Shown: positions 17,086 to 26,054, counted from the first letter of the stretch. The stretch is DNA of 64,000 bases from Bacteroidota bacterium (GCA_018266845.1 JAFDZO010000016.1:1-64000), one strand, 5' to 3'. Notes: generated by a model from the letters alone, not told the origin. Program-made: numbers and translations.

Positions 17086-18171
17086 TTGAAAGACGGAAAA
17101 TTAATCTTAGAGAACGGCGAAATATTCGAAGGAAAAATTTTCGGATGTATTGCAGAAGCTTCAGGCGAAGTTGTTTTCAATACATCGCTTTGCGGTTATC
17201 AGGAAATTCTTACTGACCCTTCGTATTACGGTCAGATTGTAATAATGACTTATCCTCTTATAGGCAATTATGGAACTAACAACGAAGATTGCGAATCGGA
17301 AAAAGTTCAGGCAAAAGGATTAATAGTCGGCAGCTACGAAGACGAGTGGAGCAATTTCGAAGGGAGGCAGTCTCTGAATGACTACCTGAAAAAAAATAAC
17401 GTAACAGCTATTGCGGGAATAGATACGCGCGCGCTGACAAAAATGGTGCGCACTCAAGGCTCGATGAGAGGGATAATTACAGGCGAAAACATAAGTGAGA
17501 AAAAACTGCTGCAGAAAGTTTTAAATGTTCCTGAAATAAGCGGAGCCAATTTAGTGCCTTTTGTAACTGCGAATGAAAACTATATAGTGAGTTCGGAAAA
17601 TCCGAAATATAAAATTGCAGTGTATGATTTTGGAATAAAGAAAAATATTTTAAGAGAATTTTTAAAGTTTGATATTGAGCTGAAAGTTTTCAAGGCTGAT
17701 TGTGATTATAAAGAAATTCTTGATTACAAACCTGACGGAATATTTTTCTCTAATGGTCCCGGCGACCCTGCCGCAGTTACATACGGAATAGAGAACGCAA
17801 AAAATTTAATTCCAAGCGGAGTTCCTGTATTCGGAATTTGTCTGGGGCATCAGTTGATTTCTCTTGCGCTTGGAGCGCAAACATACAAACTTAAGTTCGG
17901 ACATCGCGGGGGAAATCATCCCGTGAAGAATCACGACATAAACAAAATAGAAATTACATCACAAAATCATGGCTTTTCAGTGAATGAAAAAACTTTCGAT
18001 AACCCTGATATTGTTATTACTCACACTAATTTGTACGACGGCACGAATGAAGGTATAAGGCATAAAAAATATCCCGTGATGTCGGTGCAGTATCACCCCG
18101 AAGCATCACCGGGTCCGAACGACAGTAAATATCTTTTTACTGAATTTATGAAAATAGTTTCAAAGAATTAG
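17086..18171 (+). CDS. carA: Carbamoyl-phosphate synthase small subunit
   Basis: A 361-residue glutamine amidotransferase subunit that supplies ammonia to CarB for carbamoyl phosphate (arginine and pyrimidine synthesis). The N-terminal CPSase_sm domain holds GYQEILTDPSYYGQI. The class I GATase domain has nucleophile C252 (FGICLGHQ) with H337 and E339 (YHPEASPGP). The start is a TTG with no clear Shine-Dalgarno sequence. It begins a run carA-folD-prmA-ppx with tiny gaps or overlaps. The large subunit is not in the window. Confidence 0.96.
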   Translation: MKDGKLILENGEIFEGKIFGCIAEASGEVVFNTSLCGYQEILTDPSYYGQIVIMTYPLIGNYGTNNEDCESEKVQAKGLIVGSYEDEWSNFEGRQSLNDYLKKNNVTAIAGIDTRALTKMVRTQGSMRGIITGENISEKKLLQKVLNVPEISGANLVPFVTANENYIVSSENPKYKIAVYDFGIKKNILREFLKFDIELKVFKADCDYKEILDYKPDGIFFSNGPGDPAAVTYGIENAKNLIPSGVPVFGICLGHQLISLALGAQTYKLKFGHRGGNHPVKNHDINKIEITSQNHGFSVNEKTFDNPDIVITHTNLYDGTNEGIRHKKYPVMSVQYHPEASPGPNDSKYLFTEFMKIVSKN

Positions 18172-18174
18172 AAA

Positions 18175-19056
18175 ATGGAAGAAAATAAAATAATAAACGG
18201 AAAAGAAATTTCAAATCAGATTCTTGAAGAAGTAAAAACAGAAACCGATGTGTTGAGAAGCTCTTATAATACAATACCGGGTTTAGCTTTTATAATTGTA
18301 GGGGAAAATCCTGCATCAAAAGTTTATGTCTCAAGCAAAGCAAAGGCGTGCGAAAAGGTTGGATTTTATTCTGTTACGGAATCTCTTCCTGAAAGCACCC
18401 CTGAAAGTGAGTTACTATCTCTTATAGACAGATTTAATAATGACGACCTTATACATGGAATACTTGTTCAGCTTCCGCTCCCAAAACATATTGATGAGCA
18501 GAAAGTAATCGAGTCAATTGACTACAGAAAAGATGTTGACGGCTTTCATCCGCAGAATATCGGGAGATTGGTAATTGGAACTGATTGTTTTATCCCATGC
18601 ACTCCCTATGGAATAACTGAACTTCTGAAAAGAAGCAGCACAGAGACTAACGGAAAAAATGTTGTTGTGCTGGGGAGAAGTAATATTGTAGGGAAACCGA
18701 TTGCGAATTTAATGGTTCAGAAAGAGTTTAACTCTACCGTTACTATATGCCATAGTGCGACAAAAAACCTCAATGAAATTACATCGCAGGCAGACATATT
18801 AATAGCTGCGATAGGCAAAGCGGAGTTTGTGAAAAAGGACATGATAAAAGAAGGATGCGTAATAATAGATGTCGGCATAAACAGAGTAAAAGATGAGACG
18901 GCAAAAAACGGTTCACGAATTACCGGTGATGTTGATTATAAAGACTGTTTTGAAAAATGTTCTAAGATAACTCCTGTGCCGGGCGGTGTCGGTCCTATGA
19001 CAATTGCAATGCTTTTAAAAAATACTCTAAAATCAGCTAAAAACAGATTGCAATGA
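18175..19056 (+). CDS. folD: FolD bifunctional methylenetetrahydrofolate dehydrogenase/cyclohydrolase
   Basis: A 293-residue FolD that interconverts 5,10-methylene-THF, methenyl-THF and 10-formyl-THF in the cytoplasm. Signatures: VGENPASKVYVSSKAKA with the catalytic lysine, VQLPLPKHI, KDVDGFHPQN, the NADP loop VVLGRSNIVGKP and TPVPGGVGPMTIAML. Length is normal. It starts 3 bases after carA and shares 4 bases (ATGA) with prmA, so this is one transcript. Confidence 0.97.
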   Translation: MEENKIINGKEISNQILEEVKTETDVLRSSYNTIPGLAFIIVGENPASKVYVSSKAKACEKVGFYSVTESLPESTPESELLSLIDRFNNDDLIHGILVQLPLPKHIDEQKVIESIDYRKDVDGFHPQNIGRLVIGTDCFIPCTPYGITELLKRSSTETNGKNVVVLGRSNIVGKPIANLMVQKEFNSTVTICHSATKNLNEITSQADILIAAIGKAEFVKKDMIKEGCVIIDVGINRVKDETAKNGSRITGDVDYKDCFEKCSKITPVPGGVGPMTIAMLLKNTLKSAKNRLQ

Positions 19057-19898
19057 TTTCAAATTATTTCGAGGTAACAATCCCGTTTAATTCCGAAACC
19101 TACGAAAAAATCCAAAGCGCATTATATCTATGCGGAGTAGAAAATATTTTGGAAGAAAACGGATTTTTTAAAGTTTACATAGAAGAAGATAAAGGCGATT
19201 TGATTGATTCGGTTAAATTTTCCATTGAGAATGATTGTGGAATTTCAAACATGGAAATTAAAAAATTTGAAGATAAGAATTGGAATGACGTGTGGGAAAA
19301 ATCCATAGAGCCTGTTTACATTAAAGATAAGATAATAATTCATACTTCGTGGAATAAGCAGCAGATAGAAAATCCCGGAGGGAAAATTTTAATTGAAATT
19401 GACCCTAAGATGTCTTTCGGCACCGGGCATAACGAAACCACACAGCTTGTTCTTGAGCTGATGTGTGATTATCTTGAGCGAGGCGATAATCCTATGCTTG
19501 ATTATGGTTCGGGAACAGCAGTGCTTTCTATAGCGGCAGCAAAGCTCGGCGTTGAAAATATTATTGCTGTTGATATAGATGCAGATGCTATAGAAAATGC
19601 AAAAGAATATATAAAGTTGAATCACACGGAAAAGTTCATTAAGCTCGATAACTGTAATATTTCTCACGTTGAAGAAACCGGCTTTGATGTAATTGCTGCA
19701 AATATTATACGCTCGGTAATTACGGTAAATCTTTCTCATATATATTCAAAGCTAAAGGCAGATGGAAAATTATTCATTTCAGGAGTATTAATTGAGGAAG
19801 AGGCACTTCTGGTGAAAGAACTGGAGAAGTATAACTTCGAAATTATAGAAATTAGAAAAAAAGCGGAGTGGCTGGGGTTATATGCAAGAAAAAAATAA
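19053..19898 (+). CDS. prmA: Ribosomal protein L11 methyltransferase
   Basis: A 281-residue PrmA that methylates L11 lysines and N-terminus with SAM. The N-terminal substrate-recognition domain (about 1-95) is followed by the class I fold. FGTGHNETT (122-130) is the family hallmark; LDYGSGTAVLSI (149-160) is the SAM loop and VIAANIIRSV the later motif. It overlaps folD by 4 bases and the next gene by 17 bases. Confidence 0.93.
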   Translation: MISNYFEVTIPFNSETYEKIQSALYLCGVENILEENGFFKVYIEEDKGDLIDSVKFSIENDCGISNMEIKKFEDKNWNDVWEKSIEPVYIKDKIIIHTSWNKQQIENPGGKILIEIDPKMSFGTGHNETTQLVLELMCDYLERGDNPMLDYGSGTAVLSIAAAKLGVENIIAVDIDADAIENAKEYIKLNHTEKFIKLDNCNISHVEETGFDVIAANIIRSVITVNLSHIYSKLKADGKLFISGVLIEEEALLVKELEKYNFEIIEIRKKAEWLGLYARKK

Positions 19899-20808
19899 GA
19901 GAATTGCAGTCATAGATTTAGGCACCAATACATGCCTCCTTTTGATTTCGGAACTTGTAAGCGGGAAGGTAATAACAGTCGGAGATTTTCAGGAAGCCCC
20001 GCGGCTTGGAAAAGGGGTAGATAAAGAGAAGAAAATTTCAGATTCGATGTTCGGGATAATAAAAGATGTTTTCCTAAGATATAAACAGATATGCGCCGAG
20101 AACAGATGCGATCACATTTTCGCATTCGGTACCAGCGCGCTTCGCGATGCGCTTAACCGTGATGAGTTTGTTGAGTATATTCATGCTGAAACCGGAATAG
20201 AAATAAAGATTACCGGCGGAAAGAAAGAGGCGCGGTTTGCCTTTGAAGGGGCGCTGATAGATTACCCGTCTAAAAACAACCATATTGTTCTCGATATAGG
20301 CGGGGGAAGCACAGAGGTTTCATTGCTTAACAATGGAAGATTTACTTCTATAAGCATGGATATTGGTTCAGTTAGGTTAAAAGAAAAATTCTTTGAGGAA
20401 TCTTATTCTATCGAAAATCTTGAAAAAGCTGAGCAATTCATTCTTCATAACTTCATCAGCTTGGCTTATCTTAACCTGCAAAATTACAATCTGGTAGGAG
20501 TTGCAGGCACAGTTACAACTCTCTCTGCAATCAATATGGATTTGAATAAATTTGAAGCAGGGAAAGTAAATCAATCCACTTTAAGACTCTCTGATGTAGA
20601 AAGAATTTTTACAAGACTAACGGAGATGCGTGAAGTTCAGATAAAATCACTTGGAGAATATATGACGGGCAGAAGCGATATAATAACAGCCGGAGCATTT
20701 ATACTCTTGCAGTTTATGAAGCACTTTAAATTTGAAAAAATAACCGTCTCCACAAAAGGTCTGCGTTACGGCGCGGCTCTTGAAATTTTTTCATCTCATT
20801 TTTTTTAA
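19882..20808 (+). CDS. Ppx/GppA exopolyphosphatase/pppGpp phosphatase
   Basis: A 308-residue member of the ASKHA-fold Ppx/GppA family. The phosphate-1 loop AVIDLGTNT (9-17) and the second loop VLDIGGGSTEVSLL are clear; GVAGTVTTLSAI completes the site. It has only the two N-terminal domains and lacks the extra C-terminal HD-like domains of E. coli Ppx (over 500 residues), as in many Bacteroidota short forms. It could act on polyphosphate or pppGpp; the sequence does not decide. The start lies inside prmA. Confidence 0.9.
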   Translation: MQEKNKRIAVIDLGTNTCLLLISELVSGKVITVGDFQEAPRLGKGVDKEKKISDSMFGIIKDVFLRYKQICAENRCDHIFAFGTSALRDALNRDEFVEYIHAETGIEIKITGGKKEARFAFEGALIDYPSKNNHIVLDIGGGSTEVSLLNNGRFTSISMDIGSVRLKEKFFEESYSIENLEKAEQFILHNFISLAYLNLQNYNLVGVAGTVTTLSAINMDLNKFEAGKVNQSTLRLSDVERIFTRLTEMREVQIKSLGEYMTGRSDIITAGAFILLQFMKHFKFEKITVSTKGLRYGAALEIFSSHFF

Positions 20809-20838
20809 TATATCTCTATATTTTTTTATTAAAGGCAT

Positions 20839-21237
20839 ATGGCTGAAGATATAAGATGGAAACAAAGGTTCTCTAACCTCAAAAAAGCATTTTCTCAGTT
20901 AAAATCTGCGTTATCTAAAGGAGAATACAGTGAACTTGAGCGGCAGGGAGTTATCCAATGCTTTGAATACACCTTTGAACTTTCGTGGAATACACTGAAA
21001 GATTTTCTTGAAGAACAGGGTTACAGAAACATTAACGGTCCGAAAGATGCAATACAGGAATCTTTTAATATCGGGTTAATAGAGAACGGTGAAGAGTGGA
21101 TGAATATGATTAAAAGCAGAAACCTGACTTCACACACTTATAACGAAGAAACCGCAGAAGAGATTTTTGAGGAAATTAAAGAAAATTATTTCAGTAAATT
21201 TGAAATGTTGATTTCTAAATTTGAAAAAGAAAACTAA
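20839..21237 (+). CDS. HEPN-domain toxin, HepT/HI0074 type
   Basis: A 132-residue all-helical protein of the nucleotidyltransferase substrate-binding (HI0074) family. It carries the complete RX4HXY motif R94-NLTS-H99-T-Y101, which marks active HEPN ribonucleases such as HepT; in studied HEPN-MNT pairs the tyrosine is AMPylated by the antitoxin. A further signature is QCFEYTFELSWNTLKDFLEEQG. The partner MNT gene starts 3 bases after its stop. RNase activity is inferred from the motif and pair. Confidence 0.88.
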   Translation: MAEDIRWKQRFSNLKKAFSQLKSALSKGEYSELERQGVIQCFEYTFELSWNTLKDFLEEQGYRNINGPKDAIQESFNIGLIENGEEWMNMIKSRNLTSHTYNEETAEEIFEEIKENYFSKFEMLISKFEKEN

Positions 21238-21240
21238 TCT

Positions 21241-21558
21241 GTGAAGTACGGACTGAAGCCAAAACATATTGATGCCATAGTAAAAATTTTTTCAGGCAAT
21301 CCAAATATCTCCGAAGCGGTTTTATTCGGTTCAAGAGCAAAGGGCAATCATAAAGCCGGCTCTGATATTGATATTGCATTAAAAGGAAAAATAAATTTGA
21401 AAGATGTATTGTTCCTCCATAGATTGATAGACGAGCTTAACCTTCCATACAAATTTGATTTAATAATATTTTCCCAAATAAAAGAACCTGCGCTGATAGA
21501 CCACATAAACAGAGTAGGGCAAACTTTGTACGGGAAAAACTTTCGCGAGTATGCATAG
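21241..21558 (+). CDS. MNT-type minimal nucleotidyltransferase antitoxin
   Basis: A 105-residue nucleotidyltransferase of the MntA/HI0073 type. The motif GSX10DXD is exact: G30-S31, ten residues, D42-I-D44, as in SRAKGNHKAGSDIDIA. The start is GTG, 3 bases after the HEPN gene. In characterised pairs this protein neutralises the HEPN toxin by AMPylating its tyrosine. The gene overlaps the following cupin gene by 8 bases, an extra partner not part of the classic two-gene module. Confidence 0.9.
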   Translation: MKYGLKPKHIDAIVKIFSGNPNISEAVLFGSRAKGNHKAGSDIDIALKGKINLKDVLFLHRLIDELNLPYKFDLIIFSQIKEPALIDHINRVGQTLYGKNFREYA

Positions 21559-21865
21559 TATTCTTGACCTGTCTTCAATCAAAATTTTTTCTGAAGAAAT
21601 TTTTGAAACAATTCTTACCGGAGAAAATATTAAAATCGAACGGATAATTTCTAATGGGCAGACAACTCCAGAAAATGAATGGTATAATCAGGATAAGAAC
21701 GAATGGGTTCTGCTTATTCAGGGAGAAGCGGAAATACTCTTTGAAACAGATGAAAAAACAACTCTTAGGGCAGGCGATTATCTGTTAATTCCTGCGCATA
21801 AACGCCACAGGGTAACTTTTACAAGCTGTAATCCTTCCTGCATTTGGCTCGCCGTATTTTTCTGA
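21551..21865 (+). CDS. Single-domain cupin protein
   Basis: A 104-residue cupin (double-stranded beta-helix). The two cupin motifs appear around ENEWYNQDKNEWVLLIQGEAE and AGDYLLIPAHKRHRVTF. The histidines and glutamate of the metal site are partly replaced in motif 1 (W, D, E), while motif 2 keeps HKRHR. The start codon lies inside the MNT gene (8-base overlap), so it is likely translated with the HEPN-MNT pair. Similar small cupins occur alone in many bacteria, so a toxin-antitoxin role is only a possibility. Function unknown. Confidence 0.8.
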   Translation: MHSILDLSSIKIFSEEIFETILTGENIKIERIISNGQTTPENEWYNQDKNEWVLLIQGEAEILFETDEKTTLRAGDYLLIPAHKRHRVTFTSCNPSCIWLAVFF

Positions 21866-21932
21866 AAACCTCTCCAAAAAAGTATTTTTTACAGTGTTGA
21901 TATATTGATTTATATCTCTTTTCTTTGTGATT

Positions 21933-22436
21933 ATGTCCTCCCGAGTGGATTACTTAGTCAAACATTTGGAACTTAAACCGCATCCTGAAGGCGGCTACTT
22001 CAGGGAGATGTACCGGAGCGAAGAGTCGCATCAGAAGGAACATCTCCCCGCGCGTTTTTCCGGCAGCAGGTCTCATTGCACATCTATTTATTTTTTACTT
22101 TTCGGTAATAATTATTCAGCGCTTCATAAAATAAAATCTGACGAAATCTGGCATCACTACGAAGGAGGCACGCTTGAAATTTTCTCTATAGATAATAGCG
22201 GAAAGCTTACCGTTCATTTGCTCGGAAAGGATTTTGAAAATAATGAAAAACCTCAGATTGTAATAAAAGCAGGGGATTGGTTCGGCTCGCGTGTGAAAGA
22301 TAAAAGTACTTATGCTCTTGTCGGCTGCACTGTTGCGCCGGGTTTTGATTTTGAAGATTTCGAAATGGGAGACAGAAACAGTTTATTAAATTCATTTCCT
22401 CAGCATAAAAAAATTATAGAAGAATTAACTCATTAG
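21933..22436 (+). CDS. Cupin superfamily protein, DUF985 type
   Basis: A 167-residue cupin of the DUF985 (Cupin_5) family. It begins with the family signature VDYLVKHLELKPHPEGGYFREMYRS, followed by SIYFLLFGNNYSALHKIKSDEIWHHYEGG and later GDWFGSRVKDKSTYALVGCTVAPGFDFEDFEMG. I take the ATG at 21933; a GTG two codons earlier is possible. No Shine-Dalgarno sequence is visible. The family's role is unresolved, though sugar-binding has been proposed from structures. Confidence 0.88.
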   Translation: MSSRVDYLVKHLELKPHPEGGYFREMYRSEESHQKEHLPARFSGSRSHCTSIYFLLFGNNYSALHKIKSDEIWHHYEGGTLEIFSIDNSGKLTVHLLGKDFENNEKPQIVIKAGDWFGSRVKDKSTYALVGCTVAPGFDFEDFEMGDRNSLLNSFPQHKKIIEELTH

Positions 22437-22445
22437 CATATTAAC

Positions 22446-22880
22446 ATGGACGAATTTTTTAAAGCAGCAGTTGATGAAGCAAAACAGGGATTATCCGAAG
22501 GCGGAATCCCCATAGGCTCAGTACTCGTTAAAGACGGGAAAATTATTGGTCGCGGACATAATAAAAGAGTGCAGGAATCAAACCCTGTTTTCCATGCAGA
22601 AATAGACTGCTTGTTTAATGCCGGCAGAATCGGCTCATACAAAGACACAACGCTTTACTCAACTTTAATGCCATGCCATCTTTGCGCAGGCGCAGTTGTG
22701 CAGTTCGGAATTAAAAAAGTTATTGCAGGCGAATCGCTTACATTTAACGGAGCAAGGGAATTTATGGAATCTCATGGAGTGGAAGTTGTTGATTTGGAAG
22801 ATAAAGAATGTATAGGTATGATGAATAAGTTCATTGCTGAAAATCCCGAATTGTGGAGTGAAGATATAGGAGAACTATAA
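22446..22880 (+). CDS. Cytosine deaminase, yeast FCY1-like
   Basis: A 144-residue CDA-fold zinc deaminase. The metal and catalytic residues are H50-A-E52 and C77-x-x-C80 (MPCHLC). Unlike TadA or guanine deaminase, the whole chain follows the fungal cytosine deaminase FCY1: EGG(I/V)PIG near 20, GRGHN near 36, YKDTTLYSTL near 65-74, and a C-terminal P.LW.EDIGE that closes over the base in the yeast enzyme. Cytosine to uracil is therefore the best guess; bacterial CodA is an unrelated amidohydrolase. It starts 9 bases after the DUF985 gene. Confidence 0.82.
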   Translation: MDEFFKAAVDEAKQGLSEGGIPIGSVLVKDGKIIGRGHNKRVQESNPVFHAEIDCLFNAGRIGSYKDTTLYSTLMPCHLCAGAVVQFGIKKVIAGESLTFNGAREFMESHGVEVVDLEDKECIGMMNKFIAENPELWSEDIGEL

Positions 22881-22901
22881 AAAAATTTTATATTAATCTT
22901 T

Positions 22902-24212
22902 ATGACGGTTTCACAAACAAAACTAAACCACTCATCTGAGTTTAAAAAAAGAAGAGGACTTAACTGGCTGACTCTTGGGCTTACCTATGCTTCTATGTAT
23001 ATGGCAAGGTATAATTTCGGCTTTGCCAATAAGCAGTTATCTGATACGTTTGGATTTTCAAAAACAGAAATAGGCACAATAATAACTATCAGCACTTTGG
23101 TGTATGGTCTTTCAGCGATTTTTAATGGACCTATTGCGGATAAATGGGGTGGAAGAAAGGCAATGATTACCGGGGCATTCGGTGCATGTATTTTTAATTT
23201 TGCATTCGGGCTTGCTGCCTATATGGGATTTTTGGGAACAGGCACTTTAATGTTAATGTATCTTGCAACTGCATGGACATTGAATCAATACTTCCAATCA
23301 TACAGCGCTCTTGCACTAATAAAAGTAAATGCAGGATGGTTTCATGTTACGGAGCGGGGAGTATTTTCAGCTATTTTTGGCTCAATAATTCAGAGCGGAA
23401 GGGCATTTGTATATTTTCTTATGACCTTACCCGCAGTAGTTTTTCTGCCATGGCAATGGAAGTTTTTCCTTCCTGCCATAATAGTCGGTATATTTGCAAT
23501 CCTTACTACTTTAATAGTTAAAGATACGCCAAAAGATGCAGGGCTTGGAGATTTTGACCCTCAGGATGCAACCAGCGGTGATACAGAAAAAATTACTTTA
23601 GGTTATGTAGCTAAAAAAGTTTTTACAAATCCTGTTGCAATTACAATTGCAGCAGCGGAGTTTTGTACGGGACTTGTAAGAAAAGGATTTGAAGAGTGGT
23701 TTCCCCGTTATATGCAGGAGGCGCAGCATCTAAGTCTGGATAATCCTATATTTCAAAGAAATGCGTTTGCGATTGTATTAGCAGGAATAGCCGGGGCTTT
23801 CATTGCAGGTTTTATGTCTGATAAAGTTTTCGGCTCACGAAGACCGCCTGTCGCCTTTATTGGATATGTAATTCAAATTCTTGCTCTTGCAATAGTTTCA
23901 ATGGCGCCAAGCTTAAACGCCATTGTTATTGCATTTGTTCTTAATTCACTGGCAATTTCAATGGTGCATTCAATGCTTTCAGGCACAGCTTCTATGGATT
24001 TCGGTGGAAAACGTGCTGCCGCCACCGCCGCAGGAATGTTCGACGGCATGCAATATGTCGGGGGTTCTGTAATGGGCGTTGGCGCAGGATGGCTGATTGA
24101 TGCTTACGGCTGGGGCGCGTGGGGTCCAAGTATGATTGGGTTTGCTGTCATTGGTGCAGTGCTTATGCTTTTCCTATGGAATGCAAGACCGAATAAGCAC
24201 GCCGCGCATTAA
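22902..24212 (+). CDS. MFS transporter, organophosphate:phosphate antiporter (GlpT-like)
   Basis: A 436-residue inner-membrane protein with about 12 transmembrane helices. The N-terminal YASMYMARYNFGFANKQL and the loop ADKWGGRKAMITGA match the OPA family (GlpT/UhpT). The central RKGFEEWFPRYMQ is also family-like. Glycerol-3-phosphate or another organophosphate is the likely cargo, but the residues do not settle which. It ends in a strong terminator about 110 bases downstream. Confidence 0.85.
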   Translation: MTVSQTKLNHSSEFKKRRGLNWLTLGLTYASMYMARYNFGFANKQLSDTFGFSKTEIGTIITISTLVYGLSAIFNGPIADKWGGRKAMITGAFGACIFNFAFGLAAYMGFLGTGTLMLMYLATAWTLNQYFQSYSALALIKVNAGWFHVTERGVFSAIFGSIIQSGRAFVYFLMTLPAVVFLPWQWKFFLPAIIVGIFAILTTLIVKDTPKDAGLGDFDPQDATSGDTEKITLGYVAKKVFTNPVAITIAAAEFCTGLVRKGFEEWFPRYMQEAQHLSLDNPIFQRNAFAIVLAGIAGAFIAGFMSDKVFGSRRPPVAFIGYVIQILALAIVSMAPSLNAIVIAFVLNSLAISMVHSMLSGTASMDFGGKRAAATAAGMFDGMQYVGGSVMGVGAGWLIDAYGWGAWGPSMIGFAVIGAVLMLFLWNARPNKHAAH

Positions 24213-24320
24213 TTCTGCTTTGTGTTTTTAATATTGATTTTTTTTCTCAGAATATTATATTATAAAAAGTAAAATAATTACCGCAATGGTTTAAGTTATT
24301 TAAAAAGTTTAAACGATGTT

Positions 24321-24354
24321 AAGCTCCGGTAATTCATTTTGCCGGAGCTTTTTT
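24321..24354 (+). terminator. Intrinsic terminator after GlpT-like gene
   Basis: A 10-bp stem (24321-24330 with 24341-24350) and a 10-nt loop, followed by TTTTTT. It lies about 110 bases after the transporter stop and just before the next gene's ATG at 24378. Confidence 0.88.
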
Positions 24355-24377
24355 ATTTTAATCAAAAATTTTCCCCT

Positions 24378-25448
24378 ATGTGGAAATCTGAAGAAGGTTC
24401 AACTGCGCGGCTCGTTCAGCTTTGTATAGGATATTTTATTTTTTATGTTATTACGGGAATAACCGTAAAATACTTTACGGAATTTCCTACAAGAGATGCA
24501 GCTCCTATGAACTCCATGGAGTATCTGGTCTATAATACCATTGGCGGAAATCTGATTGCGCTTGGAGTTGTGTTTGCTTTAAGGTGGTACAAATTTCCAG
24601 CAGATAGAATCGCTAATATCGGACCTATAAAAATCCCTTATGAATTTCTTTATATAATCCCCTCAGGTTTCTGCACAGCCGTCGTTATCCCTACCACTAC
24701 GCTTATGTATATGCTTCCGATTTCCGTCATGGTTGCAATGGTTATTATGCGCGGAAGCGTTATTGTTATCAGCAGGGTTGTTGATGCGGTTCAAATAAAA
24801 CAGGGTATATTAAAAAAACGTGTTTACTGGGAAGAAAATATTGCTGTGGTATTTGCCATAATGGCTGTTGCCGTTAACTTAGTTTCTCTCAAGCCAGGCA
24901 GCTTTGATTTTATAAATAATCCCGCCGCAGTTGGTATTCTCACATGTTATCTTCTTGCTTATTCATTCAGAATATATATAATGAATTACTACAAGAATAC
25001 GGCAGGAAAAAATGTTAAGCAGGACAATAAAAGCTTCTTTGCTATTGAACAGATTTCAGCATCTATCTTTATGATTTTAATTTCTGTTTTTGTTTACTAC
25101 ATACTCGGAAATAATACACATGTAGTAGAAATTGCTGCATTTAAATCTGCAATTGAAAACCCCAAGCCCTTGTGGTACTGGGCAACGGTTTCCGGTTTTG
25201 CGTTCGGAATCGTAGCATTCTTTTCTGTTTTTATTTTTATGTTCAAAGGAAGGACGGCAACGTTTGCCGGGCTTGTAAACCGCCTCACTTCTCTCGTGGC
25301 AGGAACATTTGCCACACTGGTTTTCGCGTTTTCATTCGGGGGTAAATACCCTACTCAGGAAGACTGGACTACACTCGGCTTTATTTTAATAGCTGTATAT
25401 TTTTTAACCCGCGCTGAAAAGAAAAGAACTAAAGAGCTTCATGTTTAA
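24378..25448 (+). CDS. Ten-helix membrane protein, DMT/EamA-like, unknown substrate
   Basis: A 356-residue integral membrane protein with roughly ten hydrophobic helices and a short basic tail (EKKRTKELHV). The fold looks like the drug/metabolite transporter class, with two half-repeats in which PTTTLMYMLPISVMVAMVIMRG resembles the first EamA half. I start at the ATG at 24378 because an upstream in-frame TTG (24339) lies inside the terminator stem. It is placed three bases before a methyltransferase gene. The substrate is not known. Confidence 0.72.
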   Translation: MWKSEEGSTARLVQLCIGYFIFYVITGITVKYFTEFPTRDAAPMNSMEYLVYNTIGGNLIALGVVFALRWYKFPADRIANIGPIKIPYEFLYIIPSGFCTAVVIPTTTLMYMLPISVMVAMVIMRGSVIVISRVVDAVQIKQGILKKRVYWEENIAVVFAIMAVAVNLVSLKPGSFDFINNPAAVGILTCYLLAYSFRIYIMNYYKNTAGKNVKQDNKSFFAIEQISASIFMILISVFVYYILGNNTHVVEIAAFKSAIENPKPLWYWATVSGFAFGIVAFFSVFIFMFKGRTATFAGLVNRLTSLVAGTFATLVFAFSFGGKYPTQEDWTTLGFILIAVYFLTRAEKKRTKELHV

Positions 25449-25451
25449 TAA

Positions 25452-26054
25452 ATGGATTTAGATAAAAATTTCTGGGAAGAAAAATTTCAAAGTAATCAAA
25501 CAGGCTGGGATATAGGCTATGTTTCCACTCCTTTGAAAGAATATTTTGACCGGTTGTCAGATAAGAATATAAAAATACTTATTCCCGGCAGCGGCAACGG
25601 GTATGAAGCGGAGTATCTATATAAAAATGGATTTAAAAATGTTTTTGTTCTCGATTGGTCTGATACTGCAATAAAAAATTTCACATCCCGCTTTTCTGAA
25701 TTTCCTATAAAAAATATTTTTCGCGAAAACTTCTTTGAACATAATGGCAGTTACGATTTAATTATCGAGCAGACATTCTTCTGCGCTTTGAATCCCTCCT
25801 TGCGAAATGAATATGTAAAAAAAACTCATTCACTCCTTAATGAGAACGGTAAACTTATCGGACTCCTTTTTAGTAAGGATTTTGGAAATCCTTTTCCCCC
25901 TTTCGGCGGTTCAAAAGATGAGTATATTAAACTCTTTGAACATTATTTCAATTTTAAATATTTTGATGAGTGTTATAATTCTATTCCGCCAAGAGCAGGA
26001 ACGGAATTATTTATTAATCTAATAAAAATTGAAACTATTTCGTCCGGTAAATAA
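25452..26054 (+). CDS. SAM-dependent methyltransferase, TPMT family
   Basis: A 200-residue class I methyltransferase of the thiopurine S-methyltransferase-like group. The opening FWEEKFQSNQTGWDIGYVS is diagnostic, the SAM loop is ILIPGSGNGYEAEYL, and IIEQTFFCALNPS follows. Bacterial members methylate sulfur, selenium, tellurium or halide compounds; which one applies here is unknown. The start is 3 bases after the membrane-protein stop and the stop lies inside the next gene. Confidence 0.88.
   Translation: MDLDKNFWEEKFQSNQTGWDIGYVSTPLKEYFDRLSDKNIKILIPGSGNGYEAEYLYKNGFKNVFVLDWSDTAIKNFTSRFSEFPIKNIFRENFFEHNGSYDLIIEQTFFCALNPSLRNEYVKKTHSLLNENGKLIGLLFSKDFGNPFPPFGGSKDEYIKLFEHYFNFKYFDECYNSIPPRAGTELFINLIKIETISSGK

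Noticed and set aside
24339-24377. Upstream TTG start for the ten-helix membrane protein
   Set aside because: It lies inside the terminator stem of the previous gene; ATG 24378 is the natural start.
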